Positions 1 to 12,521 of a stretch of DNA of 64,000 nucleotides are shown piece after piece. Positions within the stretch are counted from its first letter, which is position 1. Each line of letters begins with the position of its first letter. The DNA is from Gymnopus androsaceus JB14. Its lineage: Eukaryota > Basidiomycota > Agaricomycetes > Agaricales > Omphalotaceae. The notes under the pieces are model-generated. The model was given only the letters and a program-made list of their open reading frames with translations. It did no database searches and was not told the origin of the DNA. The stretch lies in the NCBI GenBank assembly GCA_009733575.1, contig ML769508.1:1-64000 (forward strand), written 5' to 3'. The position numbers and the translations under genes were made by a program.

Positions 1-1297
1 GGTCAAGAGCATTCAAAAATGTAGATCAAGACGAAACTTTCCGACCAACCTAAAGTTCCCAGTAGCCCGTTAATACTAAGAGGTTTCCTTAGCCTAGAAG
101 TACGTCAGATTAGATACTACTATAGGATTGCTCGCGCCACAAAAGTTATAAATCCATCATTTTCCTCATATGTGTCTTGATTCTGCAGGGATGATGAGAC
201 GGATATCACGCGCAATGCGAAATGTTGGTGAATGAGCTCACCTTGACCAGTACAGTTTGTAATGCTTTAGAATCAAATATGTAGAGCCCGTTTGTCTAGT
301 TATGTGATTTTCAGCTTTATGTAGGCAAAAGGATCTTACTCCAAACGACCATGAAGTCGCACTACAGAACCATCTAAGAAAGCTATGTTGAGAATGCTTA
401 GTAGCAGTACAGCAGCAGGGTGAGGGCTTACATGCTTTGGCGATGGACTCGTGAAACTTCCAAGCATACGGATTGAATAATTGTTTAGAGTTACCTGTTG
501 CAAGATATTTGGATGAGAAAGGTAGATTTAGGAAGCATCATCCAAGTCTGCCATACCTGTGAGCCATGACGGGGATACGGGACCAGCGAGGTTATCCAAG
601 CCCGACTTCTTGTACAAAACCCGACCTAGATTAGAACTGCAACAACCATCAATTGCCATTTTAAAGAAGGCGCAATCATGGAAAATTTCTAATTGAACAT
701 GCACCATTGCCAGCTTTTATGAAAGTCTTCTGAATTGAAGTGTGATGGGGTAGAAGGGCAATTCATGGAGAAGCACGACAATATATTGGGAAAACAATTA
801 CACACCAGCAACACACCAGAGAATAGCAATTTGGCCGGGACATCAGAGTTCATATAGATAACTGAATCACGAAACAATAATTGTCGACACACCATAGGTC
901 AATAAGTATGGCCATCGACTCTAACGTCCGGCCAGAAAAGAGTGCTACATTTTAATGGTCCCAACCACTGTGTGTCATTACCAGTGGTATCCTTGTAAAT
1001 AAAATAGAGATAACGGGTACGAGTCTGGGCCTACCGTTACCCACCATACTGCGCCCGGTCGTAAACGAGTTTTCCAGATGGCTATACGTCAATCGTTATC
1101 AACGTTCGGCGTTTGAACGATTATCGCCTTCTTTGCTCGATGTCAACAATGTTCTAGCGATGCACGGCTAGTAGTAAAGCCTTCCAGAGCGAGCGCTCCC
1201 ATACGCCAGGTGACCCATCGCAGTGTAGCTTCAGCTAGAATTCATTATCGAGCGAGTTGCTCAAAGTTGGGTCCAAACAAGTCTGTTGTAAGATCTA
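1..1297. other. No recognisable gene
   Basis: All frames are broken into short stretches and none resembles a known family. The right edge is the 3' flank of the minus-strand poly(A) polymerase gene ending at 1298. I see no repeat or RNA gene here. Confidence 0.5.
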
Positions 1298-4200
1298 CTA
1301 CTCGGAATCACTCGCAACCACATCAATAGCAGATCCCGAGCCCACCCCTTTAGACAGCCAATACGACCGCTTCCTCTCGCTAATGGAAGGGGTTTGGGAT
1401 TTCCTCTCCTTCTCCGTTTCCAAAGCCGGCGGTTTCTCCTTCTGCTTCTCCTTCTGCTTCTCCGAGTCCAAAACCGGATTGGGAGTGGAAGGGGATGCCT
1501 TTGTGTCTGCGTTTGGTTTTGGCGGGGCCGTGGTGGTTGTCGGACTAGTAGTCGTATCCGTATCCACAACCATATCCCGAGCATCTCTTGATTTTGAATC
1601 CCCAACGTCGGCTTTGGCTTCCTTGGAATCCGCATCCGCATCCACATCCATCGCCTTCGCCAACGCATCAACATCAATGCCATCGTCAACATCAATACCC
1701 CCGTCAATATCATACTCTTCCTCCTCCTCCGCAACACTATCCGTTCCCGACTCCGAGTCCGAGTCCAATTCATCGACCTCTTCGGAGCTTCCATCACCAT
1801 CGTCATCCTCGTCGTCAGTAGTGAAGGTAGTGAACACCGTATGCACGTCCATAGCACCGCCCGTCCTTCGTCTTTTCTTCGGAGGCTGCTTAGCGACTTT
1901 TTCACGGCCACTAATGCCATATTTGCCCGAATCGTCGTCTCCGAGTCTGACGCAGATGCTGAGACGTGGTTTAACCGATCATCGACGTTTCTTTCTGTTT
2001 CGGTTTTGCTTTCTGTGACGTGCAAATCATCACTCGAGATGATCATCGATATCTCTCCTTCTTCGAGACCATTGACCACTGCAGGAGCAACAGCAGGGGG
2101 TGAGTCAGGAGCGCTAGCGGCAGGCGCACGACGTCCGTTAGATGCGAGAGGATAATTCGCCGGAGCCCTCTCCTCGACCACTGTAACTCTGGGTTTAACA
2201 TTCAACAAATCATGAAGGATCCTCCGGTCGTAAACCTCCTGGACCACCCTTCGACGGTTGATGATCTACACAAACGAAAAAAGAAGTCAGTGATCGTGTA
2301 TCATATATACGACAATCCAATCCACATACATCCTGTGTGATATCGATGATATGAGCAAGTACACTCATCTCCTCCGGTCGTTCGTAATCGTCACGGCGAA
2401 GACTAGTATACTGACCCGACCGACGAGCACTCAGAATACCAGCTTTGAGATAGGCGGTAGCCGTTAGGATTTGATGAGCACCAGCAAAGGTAGCGCGGAC
2501 TTTGGCGAAGCCGTAAGAGCCAGAGGAGATATCGTTCGCTGGAGTTCGTGTCAATAACCAATGGCGAAAAAAGTGTATAAACTCACAGATATCGATAGGA
2601 TCCTCGATAGAAAGATTACTCACTCCACCTCTCCCCTTATAGTTGGAGTTATTATCATTATACCACCCTCTCTGCCTCTTGTTAAAATACGTTCCTCCAT
2701 CCCTAACCGAAATCCCCACATTCTCATAATTGAAATACGACCCATAAAGCTCAAAAAACTCGATCAACAGCACACCCAAATTCCTATCCGCGTCAATCTC
2801 CCCGCGGCGGATTTTAGGATGCATTTGCAAGAAACTGATGACCAGAGAGACAATGGCGTAGCTTCCCAAGCCTCCGGTATAGACTTCGTTCATGCCGCGC
2901 TGGCTCAAGAACATTTTGGTGATCATGACGAGCGCGCGGAGAGCGATGCTGCCTTCGAGGTGAGAATGAGATACAGTGTCGGTTGTGGATTTGGTATTCA
3001 TGTCCCGTAAGAAGCCATTGACGACGTCAGCTCCTACAGTACCGTTCCCTTGGTTGATACTGATGTCGACAGGGATATGGCCATGAGTAGTGACGAATTT
3101 AATGATGGGAACCCTGGCTTTGGCGATGATGCTGACATTGGATGCTATTCCGTTCCGTTTGATGACTTCTGCAAGCGACCGAAGAACAGCATTTTTATCG
3201 TTGTTGCGCATCGTCTCCGACATGATTACTAGATCGATGTCGCTGAAGCCTAGTAAGGAAACGGAAACGTGTCTTGTTCAAGTAACAGACTCACCCTGTC
3301 GGCAGATAGAGCTTTGTAGCATAGCTACCAAAAGGGAGGACTTGGGCGTCCCGGAATTTGGAGGATATGACAAGCGTAATACGCTGCACAAGCAGGCTCC
3401 GTATCTCGTCCTCTACTGGAGAAGGAGATATCCACTTTGTGAACACTTCGACTTCCTTGTGTAGTCTAAACGAATTGTTAGCTGCGAACGTTGACCGTAA
3501 AGTGTAAAAAAATGCTTACAGCTCGGCAACATTATGACAGCCAGAAAGGTCAAGGCCTTCGAGCCAAGGTAATTTCCTGTCTCCAACTGGCCTAACGCTC
3601 GCAGAAACGGGCTGTTCTCTTCGCCAGTCTCTGTCTCTATCTCTCCGTTTTCCTTTATCCCATTCCCGTTCAGGTGTTCTTTCACGGCCTAGATTGGACA
3701 TTGAAGATATGTCTCGATAATAAGTTGTTCGACAAACCTTTTCCTTTCCTATCTCTGTCTCGACCTCCTCTATCTCTGTCCCTATCTCTGTCTCGACCTC
3801 CTCTATCTCTGTCCCGGTCTCTATCTCTATCACGATCCCGGTCCCCATCACGATTTCTCTCTTTACGATCCAAGCTTCTACTGCGCTTTCTTCCCTTCCG
3901 CGCGTCAGATTTAAGGCCATCGCTCTCCCCTCTTGTGCGAACTACTTCTTTTTCCTCCTCTTGTTGAGCATCATCATCATCGTCCGGAAGAGCAATAAAA
4001 TCAGCCGAATTATCAAACGACGCGTTCCCTTTCCTTTTTCCAGCTTCTACAGCCTTTTTCTCTTTTCTCTTTTGCTTCTGTTTCTGCTTCTCCGTATCCT
4101 TTTCCTTCAATTTGCTATTATCTTCGTCCTTATCTTTATCATCTTTCCCTTTGGATTTCCGTTTCCTGGGCCTGTGTTTTTTTGGACGGGACTGCTCATC

Positions 4201-4362
4201 ATCATCATCGTTTCGTGGCGTTTTAGCTTTCGCAGAGGAAGAGGATTCAGGAGTGCCGACGTCGACAATAGACCGCTTCCTTTTATTTTTTGGTTTGGAC
4301 GGAAGAGAGGAGGGGCCTGCTTCAGGCGTAAGGGATTCGATGACCATGAAGGTAGACGACAA
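1298..4362 (-). CDS. TRF4/PAPD5-like non-canonical poly(A) polymerase
   Basis: Probable nuclear TRAMP-type nucleotidyltransferase that adds short A tails to RNAs destined for exosome decay. Reading from 4362 down, the first ~190 residues are Lys/Arg/Asp-rich with RD/RDRD repeats, a nuclear low-complexity region. The catalytic core follows over several exons: FGSYATKLYLPTG leads across an intron (about 3242-3289) into DIDLVI, giving the nucleotidyltransferase GS motif and two catalytic Asp; HIPVDIS at about 3070 supplies the third Asp. The central PAP-associated domain contains GGLGSYAIVSLVISFLQ and the typical YFNYENVGISVRDGG. Introns lie near 3470-3515, 3242-3289, 2528-2584 and 2265-2330. 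The C terminus is a long Asp/Glu-rich tail ending at 1298. The frame passes from one to another around 1900-2000, where I could not place an intron cleanly. Core assignment is firm; the tail model is less so. Confidence 0.87.
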
Positions 4363-5814
4363 GAAAATAACGCGCTCCGCTGAGAAACTTAGGCGCTAAG
4401 CGAAGGGGGCGCTAATCTTTCACCGTCTTCCAACTGCAGTTGAAGTTGTTTTTCTTTCATCCTTGGAAAAGCCCTTTGTTTTCAAACATACTGCGGCTCG
4501 CTTCGAGCCATCTCCAGTCCTTATTGATCCTGTGTACAAAACTTCTTGAACGCCTCCGGACTCGAACTTTTTCAGCGACAGTAAGCAAATTCGATTCAAG
4601 GTCACCTCGCTAAATTCACGATGGGAGGGAATCCAGACTTTTGCATGTTGGGCAGAGCCGATATCTGTCCCCCGGTTTTTTTTACTGGTGCCCGATCTAT
4701 GCTGGGAATTACCGGTAAACGAGAGAGACTCAGAAACTCAAAGACCTCGACGTCACGGTCTCTCCCGACGGAGCCGAGCAGGCCTAGACCCAGTCTTTCA
4801 AAGTACAACTGTTGTTTCAACTCGTTGTGAGGTCTTGAACTTATATTGGTAGTAGTCTGCGCCCAACGGTCCAGAATTTGAAGATGGACCAGTCAAACCA
4901 ACCTCGTTTTAACACTCAAATAATACGGAAGTAAGGAATCTAATGGCTTGTTGGTAGTCTACGCCCGGCGATCTAAAATTTCAAGATGGCCCAGTCTCAA
5001 ACTAACCTCGTTTTAGCAGACTTATTAGAAGGAAGGAATCTAATGGCTTGACATGCAGTGTTCAGCTCGACAGTTTCAGACGAGGTGAACAATTTGACCG
5101 AGAGTATCCAGCGTTGATTTAGGGGCTTCAAGTCGTTGGCAACTGAAGACACAAATCTAATCCCGGTGGCAAGCCCGCAAGTGCTTACGGCAAGTCGAAA
5201 GTACCTCTGATCAGGAAGAAAACGAAGAAAACGACGAGAGCTAGTACCCAATACCCAGTACTGCGTGCGGAAGCTTCTTCCACTTATTCGGGAGTATGTT
5301 TCCTACATAACCGTTGCACTTGGCACTCAAACGTAGGATAACTACCAGCTTGACATGCAGTGTATGACTCTACAACGCTCGAGGTGAATAGTTTCGAAGC
5401 CGTAGTAATTTGAAGAGGAGTAAAACTGAACAGCACCACGGTACTGATTTGCTTCCGGAAGTTCCTACTAGGTACCAGTGGTACGCACTGGCTTTCAACC
5501 CTCGAGACGGTAAATTTCACAATTCAAAGAGCGGCCTCACGCAGTGGAGAGAGTCCGTTGACAACCGTGACTGGTCGTCAAAGAGGTGCAGCAACATCTT
5601 CAAATTTGAAGTAAATAACCACTGGATCGCTCCACAGCGCCCTCAAACACGGTTGCGCTCGTGTGCGTGCTGGACTTTGTCAGAAATGGAGTAGTTGGAA
5701 TGGCCGAAGGAGGGTCTTTAAATAGCGTCTGTTTTCTGTCTAGAAATCCATCACTCTCCTTCCCCACCTTTGCTTCACCTTCTTTTTGCGTCCAACACAC
5801 TCGCTTCAATAGTC
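4363..5814. other. Intergenic region with local direct repeats, no gene seen
   Basis: This lies between divergently transcribed genes (poly(A) polymerase to the left on minus, aerolysin-like gene to the right on plus), so both promoters should be here. No open frame resembles a known protein. It holds a ~100-bp tandem duplication (separate entry) and a second, looser pair: a block at about 5045-5095 recurs at about 5350-5396, both with GCTTGACATGCAGTG and an AGGTGAA-type core. A TATA-like TTTAAATA lies at about 5718. Confidence 0.5.
4846..5050 (+). repeat. Diverged ~100-bp tandem direct repeat
   Basis: Two consecutive units (4846-4950 and 4951-5050) both begin TTGGTAGT and end with GGAATCTAATGGCTTG. 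They share a middle part containing CAACCTCGTTTTA or CTAACCTCGTTTTA. I estimate about 80 percent identity by eye. The repeat is non-coding. Confidence 0.7.
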
Positions 5815-7271
5815 ATGTTCGGCTCATTCGTTACTGTACGTGCCTTTACCAATGTTCTCACTATCCGGGTTACTAACAACGTTGACTTTACAGCTCACCA
5901 CCCTCTCCATGCTCCTTGCCAAAAGCGTCTCAGCCATGCCTTTCGCTGAGCTGACCGCTACGCTCCCTCGGGACATCACTCACATTGCCCTCGACGAGCG
6001 GACCAACGAGTACATTGCATTCAAACGCGATGGATCGCTCTACGGACGATACCTCGCTGACATGGAGGGATACAACACTCAACGACGAGACACTTCGTCT
6101 ACTTGCGGTAATCTAACCGTTACTGAGGCCGAGTCTCGTAAGTTTTGTGGACTATTATACTTACATCTGAGATTGACCGTAAATTGTGCCTTATAGTTCC
6201 AGGATGGGACACTATTACCAACTACGCGGACTCCAACTGGGGTACTGGTTCACGCAGCATTGCCACCAACCCATCCGATGTAAGTAGTACTACCACGCCA
6301 TCCGTCCACAGTTTGATTGATGAATTCTTTTCTAGTACTCTGGAAGTCCTGCCGAGGTTTGCATCACCAGCTCAACCGTGGAAGTTTCATTCAGCGGTAA
6401 GCTTCTATTCGTACTCGAAGACAGACACTGACTTATATCTTTTGCATCAGGGGATCCTACTTGCCAGGTACATCTTTCGCGTTGTGTTTTACTTTTCTTG
6501 CATGTTGATTTATATCTTCAAGACCAACAATGTCACTACAGGTGGAGAGCTTGTCGGCACTAACGGCTCTGTGGCCATCGCCGTCGCCCAAGGCTTTACC
6601 TCAACCTCCACATTCACCGTTAGCAGTCAGTATCTTGCCGGTTTCGTTTAGTAAACTTGATGATCTTATCTTCTTTCCTACAGCTGCTGCAAGTATTGGT
6701 GTCTCCGACACCCTTGAAGTCAAAATTGGATTCCCCGACGTCGCAGACGTTTCTGAATCCGTCACCGTGTCCACCGATGTTACGAACACTCAAACCTCCA
6801 GGTGAATCGTTAATAGGGACTTTTGCCCATTAGGGATTTCTGACTCTGGTGTTATAGCTTCGAAACGTCGTACAACGATGTCGACACTATCACCGTCACG
6901 ATGACTGCCCCTGAGGGCAAAACTTGTAACGCTATTGTAAGTCGCCACTGATTGCTACAAACTGAGTGAACTAATATTCTACTTCATAGTCCTCTGTCAC
7001 TTCTTGCACTTTGCAAGCGACCGGACAGATCCAATACCTTGCCAGCGGTTGGATCTGGTTCAACTACGACAGCAAGACTCAAGGACACTACAAATGCAAG
7101 TGATTCCCTCGAGCCTATATGCATCAAGCATCTGACCTTCGCTTTCCCCTCACAGGGTCCGTCAACATTGAGACCGTTATCACTGACGAAGCCGACCGCT
7201 CCAGTTATTCGCAAATCAAAGGATCCGTCGCTACCAATACCCACGCCAGCTACCAGGGAACTTGCTCTTAA
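5815..7271 (+). CDS. Secreted protein with probable aerolysin/ETX-MTX2-like pore-forming domain
   Basis: A ten-exon gene reading open from the ATG at 5815 to the TAA at 7269-7271. Approximate exons: 5815-5835, 5894-6137, 6197-6279, 6336-6396, 6451-6467, 6523-6625, 6684-6801, 6858-6936, 6990-7095 and 7156-7271. A hydrophobic N terminus suggests a signal peptide. The first ~100 residues form a Cys-containing domain I do not recognise. The second half consists of alternating Ser/Thr/Val strands followed by a T-x-T-x-T-A-P-x-G-K turn, the pattern seen in aerolysin-type beta-pore modules. A hydrophobic SGWIWFNYD segment lies near the C terminus. The intron after exon 9 uses a GC donor (GCAAGT) at 7096. 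The fold call is an inference from strand pattern; it could be another beta-rich secreted protein. A 3' piece of this gene is duplicated at 9841-9960. Confidence 0.6.
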
Positions 7272-7895
7272 ATTCCTTCTGTATACCTATGGACATATCA
7301 AAACTTCGGATTCGTTTCAGGATAGTTTCACTATTTGGCTTCCTCGCAGGCCGTCCTTTCTTTCACTTTTATTTCATTTTATATTTATTATTGTCCCGAG
7401 TCTTTCGTTCCATACAAAATTGTACTAAACCAAGTGATCATTGGTAATGAATACCCAAACTGAAGTCTTTCATTTCTGGTGTGCTAGGTTAAATTTAGAT
7501 TGTACACCTTTCCAATGCCATCACATAAAATATTCCAAGCTCCAGTTCGTGTTGAATTAAAAGACGGGTATTCTTTTTGGCATTGATTTAATAATTGTTA
7601 TGGGTAGAACCAGCGCTTTAGCTACCTATATTCTTCGTCGGAGATTAGTCTGTTGCGAAAGGATTCAAGGAAGCGCCTTCATCATTCATTAATCGACTCA
7701 TCCATCTCGCTTCAGCGCTTGCTCCTAGCACTTGGTCAACAGCTTACCCCAACCGGGAGTAGGATAGAAGCAGTTTCCCGCTCAAAATCAGATTATCATT
7801 CTAACTATTGAGTCCAAAATAGAGTTGACAGCTTTTCAGTGATACAAAAGCTTAAGTTTGGACCTCAATTCGAATATATCCCATTTCCTGCAATT
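7272..7895. other. Intergenic spacer, left member of a direct duplication
   Basis: No gene. The block from about 7160 (3' exon of the aerolysin-like gene) through this spacer into the WD40 gene recurs at about 9841-10740. The stretch around 7636-7810 is almost identical to about 10349-10520. It should contain the promoter of the WD40 gene. Confidence 0.7.
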
Positions 7896-9441
7896 ATGTT
7901 CTTCAACGCAGTCTATGGTATTTTTTGTCTGTTCTTTTCCTACCTACCGTCAAACACTCAGAACCAGCTGTGAGCTCTTCGTTTGAAGTGAAGCTCTTCA
8001 CTGGCTAATCTATTTTATGCGCAGGTCGGTTGCTCAATGGCCAAGTCAATGGATTACAACTGCTGAGGAGTTGCATTCCACCTATGTTCCTGGACACGAC
8101 TTCCAGACGGATGGGAAACCTGCATCCTGGTCCCCTGAACACCCAAAGCAATGGGGATCGGAGATAACTCGAATTGGATTTCCTCTTTCTACACCCAACT
8201 TCATCTCTCTGAGTGACGATGACAGGCTCCTTGCCATTGTTGTTGGTGAAGACATCTATGTATACACCGTCCAACGTTTTGGTCCTAACGGCGACAAGGT
8301 GAACTTGCAACAGAAACGAATCTTCCACTCGGCGCATGGTGGTGGCAGAGTATCATTTGTCGAGTTTCAGCCAGGAGGCAGCGGGCTTTTGATGAGCTCG
8401 GGCATGTCAACCGATTGTTGGACGAGGGAATATACTATTAAGGTATGGGACGTGAATATGGATGAGGAGGAAGATAATCTGGGACTTGTAGCGGAAAAAG
8501 CTGCTAAGCACGCCTCCCAAATTCTGCTTTCACAACAAAATTCATTCAGTAATATGGATATTGCACGCGGTTTCGAGGCTGTCTTGCGCAACGCACAGCT
8601 GAAGGTTGGTATCAAAAATGGCTCCGTTCTTCAGGGAAGAAGGAAGGAAGTAAGCGTATTACACGGCCGGTCCCTAGATAGAAACATGCAGCGGGCTTTC
8701 AGCCACGACGGATCTTTCTTGCTTGTCTTCCCGGATCCTGGCCTAAATGAAGGAAAATCTGTTACGGTTGTCGCAGCTGATAGTTTTCACGAGCGGTACC
8801 AACTCATGGGTCACTCCGACAAGGTTATGTGGGCTGAATTCAGCCCAGACGACAGATTTATTGCCACCTCTTCTTGGGACAAGACTGTTCGCATCTGGAA
8901 TGCTGTAAATGGAGACCTTATCCATACACTTACGGGGGCTACTGACCAATCATGCCAAGGTATATTCTCACCGGACGGGAAGCTAATTGCAGTGGGAGCT
9001 AGGGACAATCAGGTTCGAATCTGGAATGTTGAAAGTGGGGAACTGCTTCATACATTGCATGGGTACACCGGCTGGAGCCCTGACCGTAGCTTTCACTTCT
9101 CACCTGACGGAAAGGTGCTTGCAGCTGGGGGTGCGGCAGGTACTCTGCGGGTCTTTGACGTCTCAACCGGAGAGTCTATACATTACTGGCAGGCTGCTAT
9201 AATGCAAAATTACATGGCAGTGACTAATGTCCAGTATACTGTTCATGGATTACTGTTATTCAAGTTCTCGGATGGACGACAATACACATTTGATGCCAGA
9301 ACCAACCAGAAGGGACTGTTTGAAGATGGGCAGAATCCAGGGGAATATGCACTTGGCTCAAGCAATTCTGTAGTTTCATCTGATGGTAGTTTACTTTTTA
9401 CTGTTGATTCCGATCGGTCCGTACGAGTCTGGAGACTCTAG
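7896..9441 (+). CDS. WD40-repeat protein, copy 1 (open)
   Basis: Cytosolic beta-propeller scaffold of unknown partner. The long exon is open from 8017 to the TAG at 9439-9441 (about 474 residues if started at the ATG at 8017). An upstream ATG at 7896 (MFFNAVY) is conserved in copy 2 and may be a small first exon, but in this copy I could not join it in frame, so the 5' end is uncertain. The N-terminal part carries a family signature: HDFQTDGKPASW and HPKQWGSEITRI. A middle DIARGFEAVL segment follows. WD repeats occupy the C-terminal half (GHSDKVMWAEFSPDDRFI, then DKTVRIWNAVNG, QVRIWNVESGELLHTL, and a final DRSVRVWRL). Paralogues in this window: 10611 (broken), 47120 (2-nt insertion) and 37920 (relic). 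Only this copy is fully open. Confidence 0.8.
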
Positions 9442-9840
9442 TTGCCTAAACCGTATTGTACATACTGCAATTAGTCTGACTCTCACAGAAGTTATATTAT
9501 CTGTGGAATGTTATACATTGTTACAGCCAACGTAGTCTCTCAATAGTACCATACCGGTCTCCTTCCTTCCTTCTGAAAGTTTGTAATTCGATGGAGCGCC
9601 ACACTTTCCATATTTGGAAACGCTATAGACAGCTTTGACATTCTCGAAAAAACGGGAAATCAATACGGAACGAGGAAGATATCTGTAATTGAAGCCGCTA
9701 CTGATGCGGCTTCACAATTTCCTATCCATCATCTGAACGATTCCTCGTTCAAGGTGCACTGGAGTTCGATATCGTACTTAATTCCATCCTTGGGGGAGTT
9801 TCCGTGAGATGGCATACTTTCACCCAAGATGGTAAGGTCT
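9442..9840. other. Intergenic, contains a nested inverted repeat
   Basis: No coding signal. An imperfect nested hairpin runs from about 9666 to 9750: outer arms GAACGAGGAA and TTCCTCGTTC enclose GAAGCCGC-TACTGAT-GCGGCTTC at 9691-9713. Confidence 0.55.
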
Positions 9841-10740
9841 GCCAATATTGAGGCCGTTATTACTGATGCCAACGTCGACCGCTCCAGTTATTCGGAAATC
9901 AAAGGATCTGTCGCTACCATATCCACGCCAACTACCAGGGAACTTGTTCATAAACTCCAGGCTTCTGTGCGCCTGTACATGTGTACACCCCAAAACTTCG
10001 GATTCGTTTCGGTATAGTTTTACTGTTTGACTTTCTCGCTTTCTCGTGGGCCTTCCTTTCCTTCACTTTATCTCATTTTATATTTATTATTGTCCGTTGT
10101 TCCATACAAATTGTACTAAACTAAGTGATTATTTTCAATGAATACCAAAACTAAAGTCGATTTCCAGTGACTCGAGCGAAGGCTTCAAGCCTTTATATGC
10201 GATGCCGGGCCATTCTCCTGGATGTTTCTACCGTTATGACTGTAAATTTCCTTTCAACTACCTGCTAGGTTAAATTTAGATTGTACACCTTCCAACGCCA
10301 TCACATGAAATATTCTAACTGCCTCTCAGGCATTGATGCCTGTGTTCTTCGTCGGAGATTAGGCTGTTGCGAAAGGATTCAAGGAAGCATCCTTCATCAT
10401 TCATTAATCGACTCATCCATCTCGCTTCAGCGCTTGCTCCTAGCACTTCGTCAACAGCTTACCCCAACCGGGAGTAGGATAGAAGCAGTTTCCCGCTCAA
10501 AATCAGATTATCATTCTAACTATTGAGTCCAAAATAGAGTTGACAGCTTTCCAGTGATACAAAAGCTTAAACTTGGACCTCAATTCGAATATATCCCATT
10601 TCCTGCAATCATGTTCTTCAACGCAGTCTATGGTATTTTTTGTCTGCTCTTTTCCTACCTACCGTCAAACATTCAGGACCAGCTGTGAGCTCTTCGTTTG
10701 AAGTGAAGCTCTTCACTGGCTAATACGATTTTGCGCAGTT
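9841..10740 (+). repeat. Direct duplication of 7160-8040, with a 3' scrap of the aerolysin-like gene
   Basis: The stretch 9841-9960 matches the last exon of the gene ending at 7271 (GACCGCTCCAGTTATTCG is shared), but nothing upstream of that exon is present, so this is a non-functional fragment. The following spacer tracks the 7272-7895 spacer, with long identical runs around 10349-10520, and leads into a second WD40 copy. The unit spacing is about 2.7 kb. Confidence 0.85.
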
Positions 10741-12115
10741 CGGTTGCTCAATGTCAAAGCACTATGGAACTGCCATTCCACTTATGTCTGGCGTAAACCT
10801 GAGCACGACTTTCAGACGGATGGGAGCCCTGCGTCCTGGTTCCCTGAACATCCAAAGCAATGGGGATCGGAGATAGCTCGGATTGAGTTTCCTCCTCCTA
10901 CAAGAAACCGGACGAGCTATCCACCCGACTACATCTCTCTGAGCGACGATGACCGTCTCCTTGCCATTGCTATGGATGGAGATATTCATGTATACACCGT
11001 CCAGCGTTCTGGTCCAAACGGTGACAAAGTGAACTTGCAACAGAAACGAATCTTACACTCGGCGCATGGTGGCGGCTCGGTAACATTTGTTGAGTTTCAG
11101 CCAGGAGGCAGTGGGTTTTTGGTGAGCTCGGGTATGTCGACCGATTGTTGGGCCAGGGAATATACTATCAAGTCGTGGAACATGAATATGGATGAGGAGG
11201 AGGAAGATAGTCTAGCACTTGTAGCGGAAAAAGCTGCTGCTCACGCATCGCAACTCCTTTCACACCAGAATTTATTCGATATCGCACGCGGTTTCGAGGC
11301 AGTTTTGCGCGACGTACAGCTGAAGGTTGATATCGAAAATGGCTCTGCCCTTCGGAATGCAATGGTGAGACGGCGGGCTTTCAGCCATGATGGATCTTTC
11401 TTGATTGTCTTCCCGGGGATGGCTTCAATGGAGGATCCGTTACAGTTGTCACAGTTGATGGTTTTCACGAGCGGTACCAGCTCGTTGGTCATTCAGACAA
11501 TGCTATGTGGGCTGAATTCAGTTCAGACGACAGATTCATCGCTACTTCCTCCTTCGACGGGACCGTTCGAATTTGGAATGCTGTCAATGGAGATATTTTG
11601 CATATAATTATGGGGGTCTTTAAACAGTCATGGGAAGGTGCATTCTCGCCAGACGGGAAACTAATTGCAGTGGGAGCAATGGATGATCAGGTTTACATTT
11701 GGAATATTGAAAGGGGGAACTGCTTCATACGTTGCATGGGTCCACCGGCTGGAGACGCAGCTTTCACTTCTCGCCGGACGGAAAGATGCTTGCAGCTGGG
11801 GGTATAGGAGGTGGTCTGCGGGTCTTTGACATCTCGACTGGAGAATGTCTACAGTATTGGCAGGCCGCCGATAGTAGACAGCATGACATGGAAGTGGTCG
11901 ATGTACAGTATACCAGTCAAGGACTACTACTGTTCAAGCTCATGGGTCATCGATTCATATTTGACGCCAAAACCAACCAGAAGGGGCAGTTTGAAGATGA
12001 GCACGATCCAATTTGGGATCTTTCGCATGGCTCGAGCAAAGGTGTAGCTTCATCTGACGGTACTTTGCTTTCTACCTCTAATTCCGATTGCTCTGTACGT
12101 GTATGGAAACTTTAG
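10611..12115 (+). pseudogene. WD40-repeat protein, copy 2 (two frameshifts)
   Basis: Duplicate of the WD40 gene at 7896-9441. The 5' end is well kept: the ATG at 10611 (MFFNAVY), one intron ending in GCGCAG at about 10738, then an open frame through HDFQTDGSPASW. Compared with copy 1, the frame shifts at about 11415 (FP then GGGGATGG, net -1) and again at about 11717, where GAAAGGGGG replaces GAAAGTGGGG with one base lost. Between and after the shifts the coding match continues in the other frames (GHSDNAMWAEFSSDDRFI; FSPDGKMLAAGG) to a natural stop at 12115 after CSVRVWKL. Either a recent pseudogene or base errors in G-runs. Confidence 0.8.
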
Positions 12116-12521
12116 CTATCTTAAAATAATGTTCGTGTTATTAATATCAGTAAAGGAATTTCATATGATTCATATTTTGATTGCGAGGTGTATCTTGTAA
12201 TGCGAAACCCGTATACTCTGACCTTTCTAAAAAAGAAATCTGCTCTCTGTATAACCAGCTTTGACCTTCCTAAATCACAGCACGCTTCTAACAATCTTAA
12301 TCGAGCTAATCAACAAATATCTGCAAAACAGTTATTTACTGTTCGATGATACAAATCCATGACAATGATACAGTGGCGAGTCAAAACTACAAAACTACAA
12401 AGTATGTATGAAATCGATGATAAAGGTCCAGCTCTATCATAGTTACATGATCAAATGAATCGATAGTAGATAGAAAAATAAGAGAGCTGACGTAGTAGAG
12501 CTCGTATTCGTGTTGGAGTAG
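12116..12521. other. Intergenic between convergent genes, nothing seen
   Basis: An AT-rich 3'-3' spacer between the plus-strand WD40 copy and the minus-strand gene ending at 12522. I see no open frame or repeat of note. Confidence 0.5.

Noticed and set aside
1257..2018. Long plus-strand Ser-rich open frame
   Set aside because: It is the antisense of the Asp/Glu/Ser-coded tail of the minus-strand poly(A) polymerase gene; composition explains its openness.
3674..4383. Plus-strand frames rich in Leu/Ser/Phe or Ile
   Set aside because: Antisense shadows of the RD- and K-rich N terminus of the same minus-strand gene.
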